A DNA stretch of 37,965 nucleotides from JBDSZL01 sp039925145 (GTDB taxonomy: Bacteria > Acidobacteriota > Vicinamibacteria > Vicinamibacterales > SCN-69-37): contig JBDSZL010000058.1 in the NCBI GenBank assembly GCA_039925145.1, positions 1 to 37,965 of the forward strand. Direction: 5' to 3'. This document shows positions 13,061-21,800 of the stretch, piece after piece (position 1 is the stretch's first letter; each line of letters starts with the position of its first letter). The position numbers were made by a program, and so were the translations under genes. The notes under the pieces are model-generated. The model was not told the origin of the DNA. It made no database searches and saw nothing but the letters and a program-made list of their open reading frames with translations.

Positions 13061-15711
13061 CACGAATCGGCCTCGCGCCGCAGATCCGCGAGCAGGTTCA
13101 AGGCCTCGAGCGGCGTGAGCCGGTCGACATTCAGTGCGCGCAGTCGATCGAGCACCGGATGTGCCGCGGTGGGCGCCTGAAACAGAGGCAGCTGCCGCGA
13201 GTCTGGTGCCGGCGTGCCGTTGAGGCTCGGGCGCCCGCCCCGCTGCAGCTCGTCCTGCTCGAGGGACTTGAGAATCTCGGACGCGCGGCGGACCACCGAG
13301 GGGGGCAGGCCAGCGAGCCTCGCTACCTGGATGCCGTAGCTGCGATCGGATCGGCCCGGGACGATCTTGTGAAGGAAGACGATCTCGTCGCGATACTCGC
13401 GCGCGGCGACGTGGTAGTTGATCACACCGGGGAGCGCGTCCGCGAGATCCGTGAGCTCGTGATAGTGCGTGGCGAAAATCGTGCGGGGTCGGGCTTTGTC
13501 GTTCGACGCCAGGTGCTCGGCCACGGCCCAGGCCAGGCTCAGACCGTCGAAGGTGGCGGTGCCGCGGCCAATCTCGTCGAGGATGACGAGGCTGCGGTCG
13601 GTGGCGGCGTGCAGGATGGCAGCCGTCTCCTGCATCTCCACCATGAACGTCGACTGGCCGCGGGCGATGTTGTCCGAGGCGCCGACGCGGGCAAAGAGCC
13701 TGTCGACGATGGAGAGCTTGGCGCTGCGTGCGGGGACGAACGACCCGGCTTGCGCCATGAGCGCCAGCAAGGCCACCTGACGCAGGAACGTCGACTTACC
13801 ACCCATGTTCGGACCGGTCAGGATGATCAGCTGTCGCGCGCCGCCGTCCAGGTGCACGTCGTTGGGGACAAAGGCGCCAGACACGTGGCGCTCCACGATG
13901 GGGTGCCGCGCGTCGGTCGCCTGAAATTCGTCGCCTTCGTGCAGAAAAGGCTTCGTGAAATTGCACGCGGCGGCCGTGTCCGCGAGCGCGCTCAGGACGT
14001 CGAGCGCCGCCAGGGCCCGGGCGGTGTCGAGGACGCGCGGCGCCTGGTCGGCGACGGCTGTCCGGAGCTGTTCGAACAACTCGATCTCCCGTGCGGAGAT
14101 GCGGTCGTCGGCGCCGAGCACCTTGTCTTCGAACTCCTTCAGCGCCGGCGTGATGAACCGCTCGCCACCCGCGACGGTCTGCTTCCGGATGTAGTCAGTC
14201 GGCACCGCGGCGAGATTCGATTTGGAAATCTCGATGTAATAGCCGAACACCCGGTTGTATCTGATCTTGAGCGACCCGATGCCGGTGCGCGCGCGCTCGG
14301 CGTCTTCCATGCCAGCAATGGCCGTCTTGCCGCCGCGGCTGATCGCGCGCAGGTCATCGAGCTCGACGTCGATGCCGTCGCTGATCACGCCGCCTTCGCG
14401 GGCGAGTGCCGGCGGTTCGTCCACGAGCGTCGCGGCGATGCTGTTGCGCACATCGTCGAGGTCGTCGAGCTCGGCCAGCAGGCTTTTGACGAGCGGTGCC
14501 TGCAGATCGGCGGTGACTGCGCGCACCCGTGGCACCAGGCGCAATGACTCGCCGAGGCAGACCAGGTCACGGGGGCCGGCCGTGCCGAGCGAGACACGCG
14601 CAATCAGACGTTCGAGGTCATGCACGCCGCGGAGTGCGTCGCGGAGCTTGCCTCGATCGGCCGATCGAAACGCGAAATCCTCCACCGCGTCGAGCCGATC
14701 CTGAATACGCGCCAGCGTAACGAGCGGCCGCAGCAGCCACTGGCGCAGCATGCGTCCCCCCATGGACGTGGTGGTTCGGTCGAGCTCGGCGAGCAGTGAG
14801 CCGTTGCGGCCGCCATCCACGCCTTCGACCACATTAAGGTGCCGCAGCGTGACCGGATCGATCGCCAATGCATCGGACGCCACACGCAGGGTGATGTCCC
14901 GGATGTGGGTGAGCTCGGTGCGTTGCGTTTCGGACAGATAGGCAAGCAATGCGCCGGCGGCGGCGACCGCGTGGGGAGAATGCGTCAGCCCATGGCCGTC
15001 GAGCGCCGCGACCTGCAGCTGCGCACAGAGTCGCTCCTCGCATCGCGATGCGTCGAACTGCCACGCCTCGACGCGCGTGACGCGGCACTCGGGCAGCCGA
15101 GCCATGATGGCCGCGATATCCACCTCGTCGGCGGCGAGCAGCTCGCGCGGACGGAGCAGGGCGAGCTCTGCCGCCAGGGCGTCTTCGGCGCCCGCGCCGG
15201 CGCACTCCGTGACGGCGAACTGACCCGTCGAGACATCGAGGCACGCCAGGCCCCAGGGATCGCCGATCGTCGCAGGCGTCTTGAGCGCGACGAGGAACGC
15301 GGGTTCCTTGGCGTCGAGGTACGACGCGTCCGTGAAGGTGCCGGGCGAGATGATGCGCGTGACCTCACGCTTCACCAGTCCTTTGGCCTTGCGCGCGTCC
15401 TCGACCTGTTCGCAGATCGCCACACGATAACCCTTCCGCACCAGCCGGGAGAGATACGCATCGGCGGCGTGATAGGGCAGCCCGCACATCGGAATTGCCG
15501 TACCGTGCGCGTCTTTGGCGCGCGAGGTCAGCGTGAGCTCGAGCACGCGGGACGCGGTCAGGGCGTCCTCGTAGAACATCTCGTAGAAATCGCCCATCCG
15601 GAAGAAGACGATCGCGTCGCGATGCTGACGCTTGACGTCGAGGTACTGACGCATCGCCGGCGTCGCGGCTTGCGCCGGAATGGAGGCGGACGAGGGAGAA
15701 GAGGATGTCAC
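13060..15711 (-). CDS. mutS: DNA mismatch repair protein MutS
   Basis: The 883-residue protein recognizes mismatches and starts repair with MutL. The mismatch-reading motif GDFYEMF is at about residues 39-46, the Walker A motif GPNMGGKST near 630, then the mid-domain STFMVEMQETAAIL, Walker B LVILDEIGRGTATFDG and the ATHYHEL block. The C-terminus has the short helix-turn-helix used for dimerization (RLTPLEALNLLADLR). I chose GTG 15711 because the family begins a little before TPAMRQYLDVK. Longer in-frame starts would lie upstream of a likely promoter (TGTTATACT, 15773-15765). No Shine-Dalgarno is evident. The gene is divergent from tsaB-rimI, and its stop overlaps the lipoprotein start. Confidence 0.95.
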   Translation of the reverse strand: MTSSSPSSASIPAQAATPAMRQYLDVKRQHRDAIVFFRMGDFYEMFYEDALTASRVLELTLTSRAKDAHGTAIPMCGLPYHAADAYLSRLVRKGYRVAICEQVEDARKAKGLVKREVTRIISPGTFTDASYLDAKEPAFLVALKTPATIGDPWGLACLDVSTGQFAVTECAGAGAEDALAAELALLRPRELLAADEVDIAAIMARLPECRVTRVEAWQFDASRCEERLCAQLQVAALDGHGLTHSPHAVAAAGALLAYLSETQRTELTHIRDITLRVASDALAIDPVTLRHLNVVEGVDGGRNGSLLAELDRTTTSMGGRMLRQWLLRPLVTLARIQDRLDAVEDFAFRSADRGKLRDALRGVHDLERLIARVSLGTAGPRDLVCLGESLRLVPRVRAVTADLQAPLVKSLLAELDDLDDVRNSIAATLVDEPPALAREGGVISDGIDVELDDLRAISRGGKTAIAGMEDAERARTGIGSLKIRYNRVFGYYIEISKSNLAAVPTDYIRKQTVAGGERFITPALKEFEDKVLGADDRISAREIELFEQLRTAVADQAPRVLDTARALAALDVLSALADTAAACNFTKPFLHEGDEFQATDARHPIVERHVSGAFVPNDVHLDGGARQLIILTGPNMGGKSTFLRQVALLALMAQAGSFVPARSAKLSIVDRLFARVGASDNIARGQSTFMVEMQETAAILHAATDRSLVILDEIGRGTATFDGLSLAWAVAEHLASNDKARPRTIFATHYHELTDLADALPGVINYHVAAREYRDEIVFLHKIVPGRSDRSYGIQVARLAGLPPSVVRRASEILKSLEQDELQRGGRPSLNGTPAPDSRQLPLFQAPTAAHPVLDRLRALNVDRLTPLEALNLLADLRREADS

Positions 15712-15764
15712 GGTCGAGCGGGAGCAGTCCGACTGGTGCGCGGGCGGAGGTGGAACAATGCGGG

Positions 15765-15773
15765 AGTATAACA
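15765..15773 (-). promoter_or_regulatory. Extended -10 element for mutS
   Basis: On the minus strand TGTTATACT matches the extended -10 pattern TGnTATAAT with one change. It is 54 bases upstream of the GTG at 15711. The same bases read TATAAC on the plus strand and could help the divergent tsaB gene, but its ATG (15782) is very close. No clear -35 is visible. Confidence 0.5.
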
Positions 15774-15781
15774 TTGCCCGG

Positions 15782-16960
15782 ATGGTCATTCTCGTGCTCG
15801 ACACGACGACCCGGGGCGGGAGCATCGGCCTGTGGGATCACGGTCTGGTCCACGCGCGGGCGGGTGAGCCCAGCCCGACCCAGGCCGAGCGCCTGCCCGG
15901 CGAGGTCGTGAGCTGGCTCGCGCTCCATGGCCGCGTGCTGGCCGACGTGGATCTGTTCGCCGTCGTGTCCGGTCCTGGTTCGTTTACGGGCATCCGCGTC
16001 GGCATGGCGGCCGTGCAAGGACTCGCCATGGCGGCGCGCCGCCGCGCGCTCGGCATCCCGGCGCTGGACGCCCTGGCCACGACCTGGCTCAATAACGCCA
16101 CAGAACCGGCCCTGCTGGTGCCGTGCGTCGACGCGCAGCGCCACGAAGTGTTCTTCGCCGCGTTCGACACCGACGGCGCAGACATCATCGAGTCGTGCCG
16201 CCCGCTCATCCCGCCTGGTGTCGCAACCCCCGCCGAGCTCGCGCAGCAGGTGCTCGCGCAGGCCGGGGGCCGACAGGTCGTGTTCGTCGGCGATGGCGCC
16301 GTGCGCCATGCCGACGTGTTGACCACCGCGCTTCCAGGGGCCGAGGTCCGGCCTGCCCCGTGCCCGCTCGCCGAAGCGGCCGCGGTGATTGCCCATCGAC
16401 GCGAGTCCCACGCCGGTGCCCCGCACGCGCTGCGTCCCATCTATATCCGCCGGCCCGACGCGGAGCTCGCGCGCGACAGGGCCGGAGCGCGATCGGCCCG
16501 CGTGGTGCTGCCGTTCACGATCGCGCGCGCGTCGGCCACCGATGTGCCCGCCGTCGAGCAGTTGCAGCGCCAGACGTTCACCAATCCCTGGGGTGCCGAG
16601 GCCATTCGCTGGGAGCTCGAGCACACCGACGTCGCGAGGCTCTACGTGATGCGGACGCGGGCCGGGGCGCTCGTGGGCTACTGTGCGTGCTGGCTGGTGT
16701 TCGACGAGCTGCACATCAACAGCCTCGCCATCGATCCGGCGCTGCGGCGTCAGGGGCTGGCGCGCCATCTGCTCCAGCACGTCATCGCGGCCGCCGTAAC
16801 TGACGGTGCCGCGTCGGCGACGCTCGAGGTGCGCAGCTCCAACAGCATGGCTCGCAACCTGTACGAAGGACTGGGCTTTCACGTCGAAGGTGTGCGGCGC
16901 GACTACTACCAGCAGCCCCGTGAGGACGCCCTCATCCTGTGGAAGCGCGGCCTACCCTGA
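15782..16960 (+). CDS. tsaB: Fusion of TsaB (tRNA t6A synthesis) and RimI (ribosomal protein S18 acetyltransferase)
   Basis: The protein has 392 residues. Residues 1 to about 225 are TsaB (MVILVLDTTTRGGSIGLWD, VVSGPGSFTGIRVGMAAVQGLA, VPCVDAQRHEVFFAAF), the non-catalytic partner of TsaD and TsaE in making threonylcarbamoyl-adenosine on tRNA. Residues about 238-392 are a GNAT acetyltransferase of the RimI type (FTIARASATDVPAVEQL, NPWGAEAIRWELE, INSLAIDPALRRQGLARHLL, NLYEGLGFHVEGVRRDYYQQPREDALILWKR), which acetylates the N-terminus of S18. In many bacteria tsaB and rimI are adjacent genes; here they are one continuous frame. ATG 15782 gives the standard TsaB N-terminus; an earlier in-frame ATG at 15680 would run back into mutS. 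Confidence 0.9.
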   Translation: MVILVLDTTTRGGSIGLWDHGLVHARAGEPSPTQAERLPGEVVSWLALHGRVLADVDLFAVVSGPGSFTGIRVGMAAVQGLAMAARRRALGIPALDALATTWLNNATEPALLVPCVDAQRHEVFFAAFDTDGADIIESCRPLIPPGVATPAELAQQVLAQAGGRQVVFVGDGAVRHADVLTTALPGAEVRPAPCPLAEAAAVIAHRRESHAGAPHALRPIYIRRPDAELARDRAGARSARVVLPFTIARASATDVPAVEQLQRQTFTNPWGAEAIRWELEHTDVARLYVMRTRAGALVGYCACWLVFDELHINSLAIDPALRRQGLARHLLQHVIAAAVTDGAASATLEVRSSNSMARNLYEGLGFHVEGVRRDYYQQPREDALILWKRGLP

Positions 16961-17077
16961 GGGGCCGGCCAACGGCTGATCCGTGGAGTCCTTTTCTATG
17001 GTAGGTTGCCCATGATCGGGATCGCGCCCCGGTCACTCCCCGATGGGTCACAGGGCCCTCTCGAAAGGAGGCAGAGC

Positions 17078-17317
17078 ATGGCAGACGCCGAGCTCCAGCT
17101 AGACGGCCTGACAGCCTCGTTGTTCCAGCACGACGACGCCTTCAGGCAGTTAGTGTCAGAGCATCACGCCCTCGATCAGCATCTTCATCATCTCTCCGCT
17201 CTCGGCTATCTCTCCCGCGAGGAACAATACGAAGAAGCCGCTTTGAAAAAGCGGAAGCTGGCCTTGAAAGACCGAATCGTGGCCACCGTGCGCGAGCAGT
17301 CGCGGCCCGGCTCCTGA
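17078..17317 (+). CDS. Small YdcH/DUF465-like protein
   Basis: The 79-residue, mostly helical protein starts at ATG 17078, with AAAGGAGG six bases upstream, one of the strongest Shine-Dalgarno sequences in the window. The core LVSEHHALDQHLHHLSALGYLSREEQYEEAALKKRKLALKDRI is the DUF465 (YdcH) pattern: two antiparallel helices with the typical 'L..LKK.KL.LKD.I' ending. The function of the family is unknown. It lies between tsaB-rimI and psd, with a GC-rich hairpin after it, and appears to be its own transcription unit or the end of the tsaB one. Confidence 0.85.
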   Translation: MADAELQLDGLTASLFQHDDAFRQLVSEHHALDQHLHHLSALGYLSREEQYEEAALKKRKLALKDRIVATVREQSRPGS

Positions 17318-17338
17318 GCCCGATCGCGTAGACTGAGG

Positions 17339-17380
17339 ACACCGGGCGCGTGCGTCAGTGGTGGCGCGCGCGCCCGGTGT
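17339..17380 (+). terminator. GC-rich hairpin between the DUF465 gene and psd
   Basis: ACACCGGGCGCG pairs perfectly with CGCGCCCGGTGT (12 bp) around an 18-base loop. There is no T-run. It begins 21 bases after the DUF465 stop and ends 18 bases before psd. Confidence 0.5.
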
Positions 17381-17398
17381 TGCGTAGAGTCAGGCGCC

Positions 17399-18037
17399 GT
17401 GCGAATCGACCCCGCTGCCACCCCGTTCGTCCTGATCGCCCTGCTGCCTGTGGCCGCGGTGGCGAGCTTCGTGCCATGGCCGGCCACCGCCGCGTTGGCT
17501 CTGTTGCCGCTCGCAATCGCCCTGTTCTTCCGCGACCCGACCCGTTCGCCTCCGGTCGACCCGGACGCCGTGCTCTCGCCGGCTGACGGCCGCGTGATGC
17601 ACGCCGGCCCCTCGCGCCCGGACGAAGCACCAGACGGCCAGTGGCAGCAGGTTACGATTTTTCTCTCCGTCCTCGACGTGCACATCAATCGCACACCGGT
17701 GGCGGGTCGGATTACCAAGGTGTTGTATTTGCCAGGATCCTTCCGCGCCGCGTTCAAGGCGGACGCCCACAAAAACGAGCGGTCTGAAATCTGGATCGAT
17801 CATGCCGGTGTGCCTGTCGTGGCACGACAGGTCGTGGGGCTGCTCGCGCGGCGCGTGGTCTGTCGAGTGGCGGCCGGACAGGTGCTGCACGCGGGCGACC
17901 GCATCGGCCTGATGAAATTCGGCTCACGGATGGATGTGTTCGTGCCCCCCTCAGCCGCCGTCCTGGTGAGCCGGGGCGCGCAGGTACGAGCGGGCGAAAC
18001 TGTGATTGCCCGTCTGTCGCCCGGAGTGCGCGCATGA
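17399..18037 (+). CDS. psd: Phosphatidylserine decarboxylase proenzyme (short, archaeal-type)
   Basis: The 212-residue membrane-associated enzyme turns phosphatidylserine into phosphatidylethanolamine. Two hydrophobic segments at the N-terminus (residues about 8-27 and 29-42) are followed by FFRDPTRSPPVDPDAVLSPADGRV, FLSVLDVHINRTPVAG and the self-cleavage site KFGSRMDVF. There S176 is expected to become the pyruvoyl group of the alpha chain. Length and the G-S cleavage motif fit the short PSD-A type. The start is GTG 17399. The stop overlaps pssA by four bases (ATGA), so the two steps of phosphatidylethanolamine synthesis are coupled. Confidence 0.93.
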   Translation: MRIDPAATPFVLIALLPVAAVASFVPWPATAALALLPLAIALFFRDPTRSPPVDPDAVLSPADGRVMHAGPSRPDEAPDGQWQQVTIFLSVLDVHINRTPVAGRITKVLYLPGSFRAAFKADAHKNERSEIWIDHAGVPVVARQVVGLLARRVVCRVAAGQVLHAGDRIGLMKFGSRMDVFVPPSAAVLVSRGAQVRAGETVIARLSPGVRA

Positions 18038-18810
18038 TTGAACCGGAGATCGGCGTCGGACGCCGCTCGAGACAGGATCCGCGCCACTACCGCCGCGGGA
18101 TCTACCTGCTGCCGAGCATCATCACCGTCGGCAATATGTTCTGCGGCTACGCGTGCGTGGTGTATGCGAGTCGCGGCGAGCTCGTGAGCGCCGCGCCCTT
18201 CATCGGCTTTGCCGTTGTCCTCGACATGCTCGACGGGCGCATCGCGCGCATGACCAACACCGCCAGTGCGTTCGGACTCGAGTTCGACTCGTTGGCCGAC
18301 GTGATCTCGTTTGGCCTGGCGCCCGCCGTGCTGGCCTTTGCATGGGGGCTGTCGGAGCTCGATCGGACCGGCTGGGCCGCGGGCTTCGTGTACGTGACCG
18401 CGGCAGCCACGCGCCTGGCGCGATTCAACATTCAGACACCGGTGCAGACCGATAAGCGGTACTTCGTCGGCATGCCGTCACCCGCCGCGGCCGGGGTCAT
18501 CGCGGCGACGGTGTACGCCTGGCCTGTGGTCGAGTATCCCAATACCATGGCCGCGCTGGTCGTCGTGCTGGTGCCCGCGGCCCTGATGGTCAGCACCATC
18601 AAGTTCCGCAGTTTCAAGACGATCAACTTCGGCTGGACGCCCTCGTACATCAAGCTGCTGCTGATCGCCGCGATGATCGCACTCGTGGCGCTGCAGCCGA
18701 GGGTCACCCTCGTGATCGTCTCGTACGGCTATCTCTTGTCCGCCTTCATCGAGATGGGGATGACCCGTCTGCGCTCGCATCGCGACGGACATCCTCCCGC
18801 GGCAACGTGA
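18034..18810 (+). CDS. pssA: CDP-diacylglycerol-serine O-phosphatidyltransferase
   Basis: The 258-residue integral membrane enzyme makes phosphatidylserine, the substrate of the Psd encoded just upstream. The CDP-alcohol phosphotransferase signature D-x2-DG-x2-AR-x8-G-x3-D-x3-D is complete (DMLDGRIAR ... FGLEFDSLAD, about residues 64-90). Several transmembrane helices follow. The N-terminus carries a basic stretch (RRSRQDPRHYRRGIYLLPSIIT), usual for this subclass. The last 65 bases overlap, tail to tail, the 3' end of the sensor kinase gene on the other strand. Confidence 0.93.
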   Translation: MIEPEIGVGRRSRQDPRHYRRGIYLLPSIITVGNMFCGYACVVYASRGELVSAAPFIGFAVVLDMLDGRIARMTNTASAFGLEFDSLADVISFGLAPAVLAFAWGLSELDRTGWAAGFVYVTAAATRLARFNIQTPVQTDKRYFVGMPSPAAAGVIAATVYAWPVVEYPNTMAALVVVLVPAALMVSTIKFRSFKTINFGWTPSYIKLLLIAAMIALVALQPRVTLVIVSYGYLLSAFIEMGMTRLRSHRDGHPPAAT

Positions 18811-21800
18811 TCGTCACCGTGGTGCCGGCGCCGGCGACGCTGGCGATCGACACCGTTCCTCCCGCGATCTCGATGTTGTGCCGCGCGTTGGCGAGCCCGA
18901 GCCCCGACCCGGCAGTCTTGGTCGAGAAGTAGGGTTCGAATGCGCGGGCCAGGGTCGTCGGATCCATTCCGACACCTGTATCGCGAATCGTCAGCTCCAG
19001 CTGATCGTCGCCCACATAGGCGGCGATGAGCACCGCGCCGCCGAGCGGCATGGCCTGGATGGCGTTCTCAATCAGGTTGGTGAAGGCGCGCGCCAGCAGC
19101 GTGGGATCCGCACGCACCGGTGGCATCGCCTCCGGCAGGCGGACGTCGAACCTCACGCGCTCGTTGGCGCCGACGCGGTACGGATCCACGACCGAGGAAA
19201 CCAGCCCGGCGAGGTCGACGGCCTCGAGGTGCGCCGTCGGCCGGCCCGCGAAATTCGAGAATTCAGAAGCAATCTGACGCAGCAGCCGCACCTGCCCCAG
19301 GATGGTGACGAGACAGTGCTCGGCCACCGGCCCGAGCGGTCGTCCCCGATCGTCGTTGACGTGCTGCAGGTGCTCGGCCGCCAGCTGGATCGGCGTGAGC
19401 GGGTTCTTGATCTCGTGCGCGACCTGCCGCGCCATTTCGTTCCAGGCGGCAAGCTGATTCGTCCGCGCGAGCTCGGCTCGTTGGGCGAGGAGCGTCGCGG
19501 TCATCGTGTTGAAGTCGTCGACGAGCCGCCGCAGTTCGTCGTTGGTGTCCGCGACGATTCGCACGTCGAGCCGCCCGGCCGCGATGTGGCGGGTGGCGCG
19601 CGTGAGCCGCGCCACTGGATCGGCCACCCGCGCGGCCATCGAGGCCCCGAGCGCCGCCGCGAAAATCACCACGAGAATCGATCCGATGAGCACGCCGCGG
19701 TTGAACTCGTCTGACTCGCGCTCCAGCTCGCGCTGCCGTGGCGCGAGCGGCACGGTCAACACGGCGTCGCGGCCGCGTGCCGGCACCGGCGCGGCGGCCA
19801 CGAGGTACTGCGAGTTGCCCAGCTGATCCTCGGCCACCAGGGTGGGCAGCCGATTGAGCGCGATCCCCTGGTACACCGTCGCGGGCGTCCGCGTCGGCAG
19901 CAGGCCCGAATCGAACAAGTCGCGCTGACTCGTCGCCTGTAGCTCCGATCCCTCGAACAGGTTGACGTCCTGTCCGATCACCTGTCGAATCCAGACCATC
20001 ACGTCGTCGCTCGGCGCCCGAGGCTCGCCGGGACGCAGCTCCGCGGCCGAGAGCTCTTCGAACACACGGCGGGCGACGGTCACCACGCTCTTGGCTTCGG
20101 ACTGCACGTCGGCTTGAAAGCGCGCATTCATGTAGCCGCCGAAGAGCAGCGCGAAAGCCACGACCGGGACGACCGCCGCGCCGACGAACAGCAGGAACAG
20201 CTTGCGGTAGAAGCTCGTGCGGATCTCGTGGAAGAGCAGGCGCAGCGGCGCGGCGAGCCTCTGGGTGAGCGGGGCCGCCAGCGCGGCGCCGATCTGCAGC
20301 ACGACGAAGAACACGCCGGCGAGTGCCGTGATTTCGGCCAGCCGCGAGGCGTGTTCGAATGCGGTCGCCGTGGGGTACCCGAGCGCATACACGCCCACGC
20401 GGTTCTGGGAAAAGTGCACGTGATACGTCCGGCCGTCGCCCTGCAGCACGGTCCAGAACGGCTCGCCGGGATTGTAGAGACGATCGAAGATCGCCTGACT
20501 GACGGGCCAGGCGACACCGCCGGACGTGAAGAGCGGTTGAAGACTCCAGCCGTAGACGCCGACCTGCAGATCGGGCAGCCGGGGCCCCGTATCGCTGCCC
20601 GGAGGCGCGCCGAGCACTTCGTAATACGGGTTTGCCGACGAGACGAAGGGCAGAGCCTGATAGTCGTTGCTCGCGACATGCACGACGATCCCGCCGAGCA
20701 GTCGCCCCTCGGCGTCGCAAATCCCACGCTCGACATGCAGCATGTTGCGGGCCTCTGCGCCGAAGGGGGTCGACTCGCCGAACACGTCGCCCCATTGGCA
20801 GCCCGTGCCCTGCCATGTCTGCGCGCTCGACTGGTAGAGGTACTGCGGCAGGTTCAGAGCGAACCGGCTGATGAGCGCCCTGTCGGACCCGTACAGCTCC
20901 ACATCTGAGATGACCCGCGAACGGAGCAGGTGCGTCTGACTCCAGACGAGAAACGCCGGCTGGCTATCCGGAAACGCCACCGGGCTGTCGGGGGCGGGGA
21001 CGACCGACACGAGCGCCGGAAGCATCGTCAGGGCATCGATGTCGTCTTTCGTTCTCTCCAGCTCCCGTTGAAGCTCCTGTGGATGACGCGCGGTGGCGGG
21101 CGCATAATCGTGCTCGATGACCGACCGCACGGTCCGATCCGCCGTGACCGACTCGATGGAATAGATGGCGACGAGCGGGGCCAGCAGCGCGAGCAGCGCC
21201 AGCAGCAGGCGCATCGATTCAGTGGTGTGGTGGTAATAGCGGCGGAGTCGTGGAGCCGCCAGCGCAAAGGCACACCCGGCGACGATGACCGTCAGACAGG
21301 CGGAGCCGATGGCATGGGCGCGGGTCGTGGGCACGAGCAGCAGAATCACGGACGGCACCAGCCACAAGCTCAGCGCCATCAGACGCGTGGGCGTGTGCGT
21401 GCGCCAGCGTCCGGCGCAGGTGGCCAGCACCAGCGCGCCCGCCCAGGCCAGGGCGAGCTCGGCCATCAGCAGGTGGCCCAGGAAGACCAGGCCATCTACG
21501 TCGAAGGGCAGCAGCACGAACTCCCACTTGTCGAGGGCGCGGGGCGTGATTTCTGCCGCGAGGAGCCGGGCGATGGCCTCGACGGCGGCCGCGAGCGCCA
21601 CGCCACCGGCCAGCTGTTCGGCGATAAACCTGACCACTGACGCTGCCGGCCGTCGCCGCCGGGCGGCACGCCACCACCAGCCTCCCGCGACGATCACCAC
21701 CAGCGCGAGCAGGGCCGCGGGCGCCATCACCAGGTGGGCGCGATCGGACGCGCCGACCCACTGCAGCAGCGCGTCGGCCGCGAGGGCCGTGACGACAACC

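Noticed and set aside
15712..15825. Longer N-terminus for MutS
   Set aside because: The added codons cover the putative -10 region and the tsaB start and do not resemble MutS.
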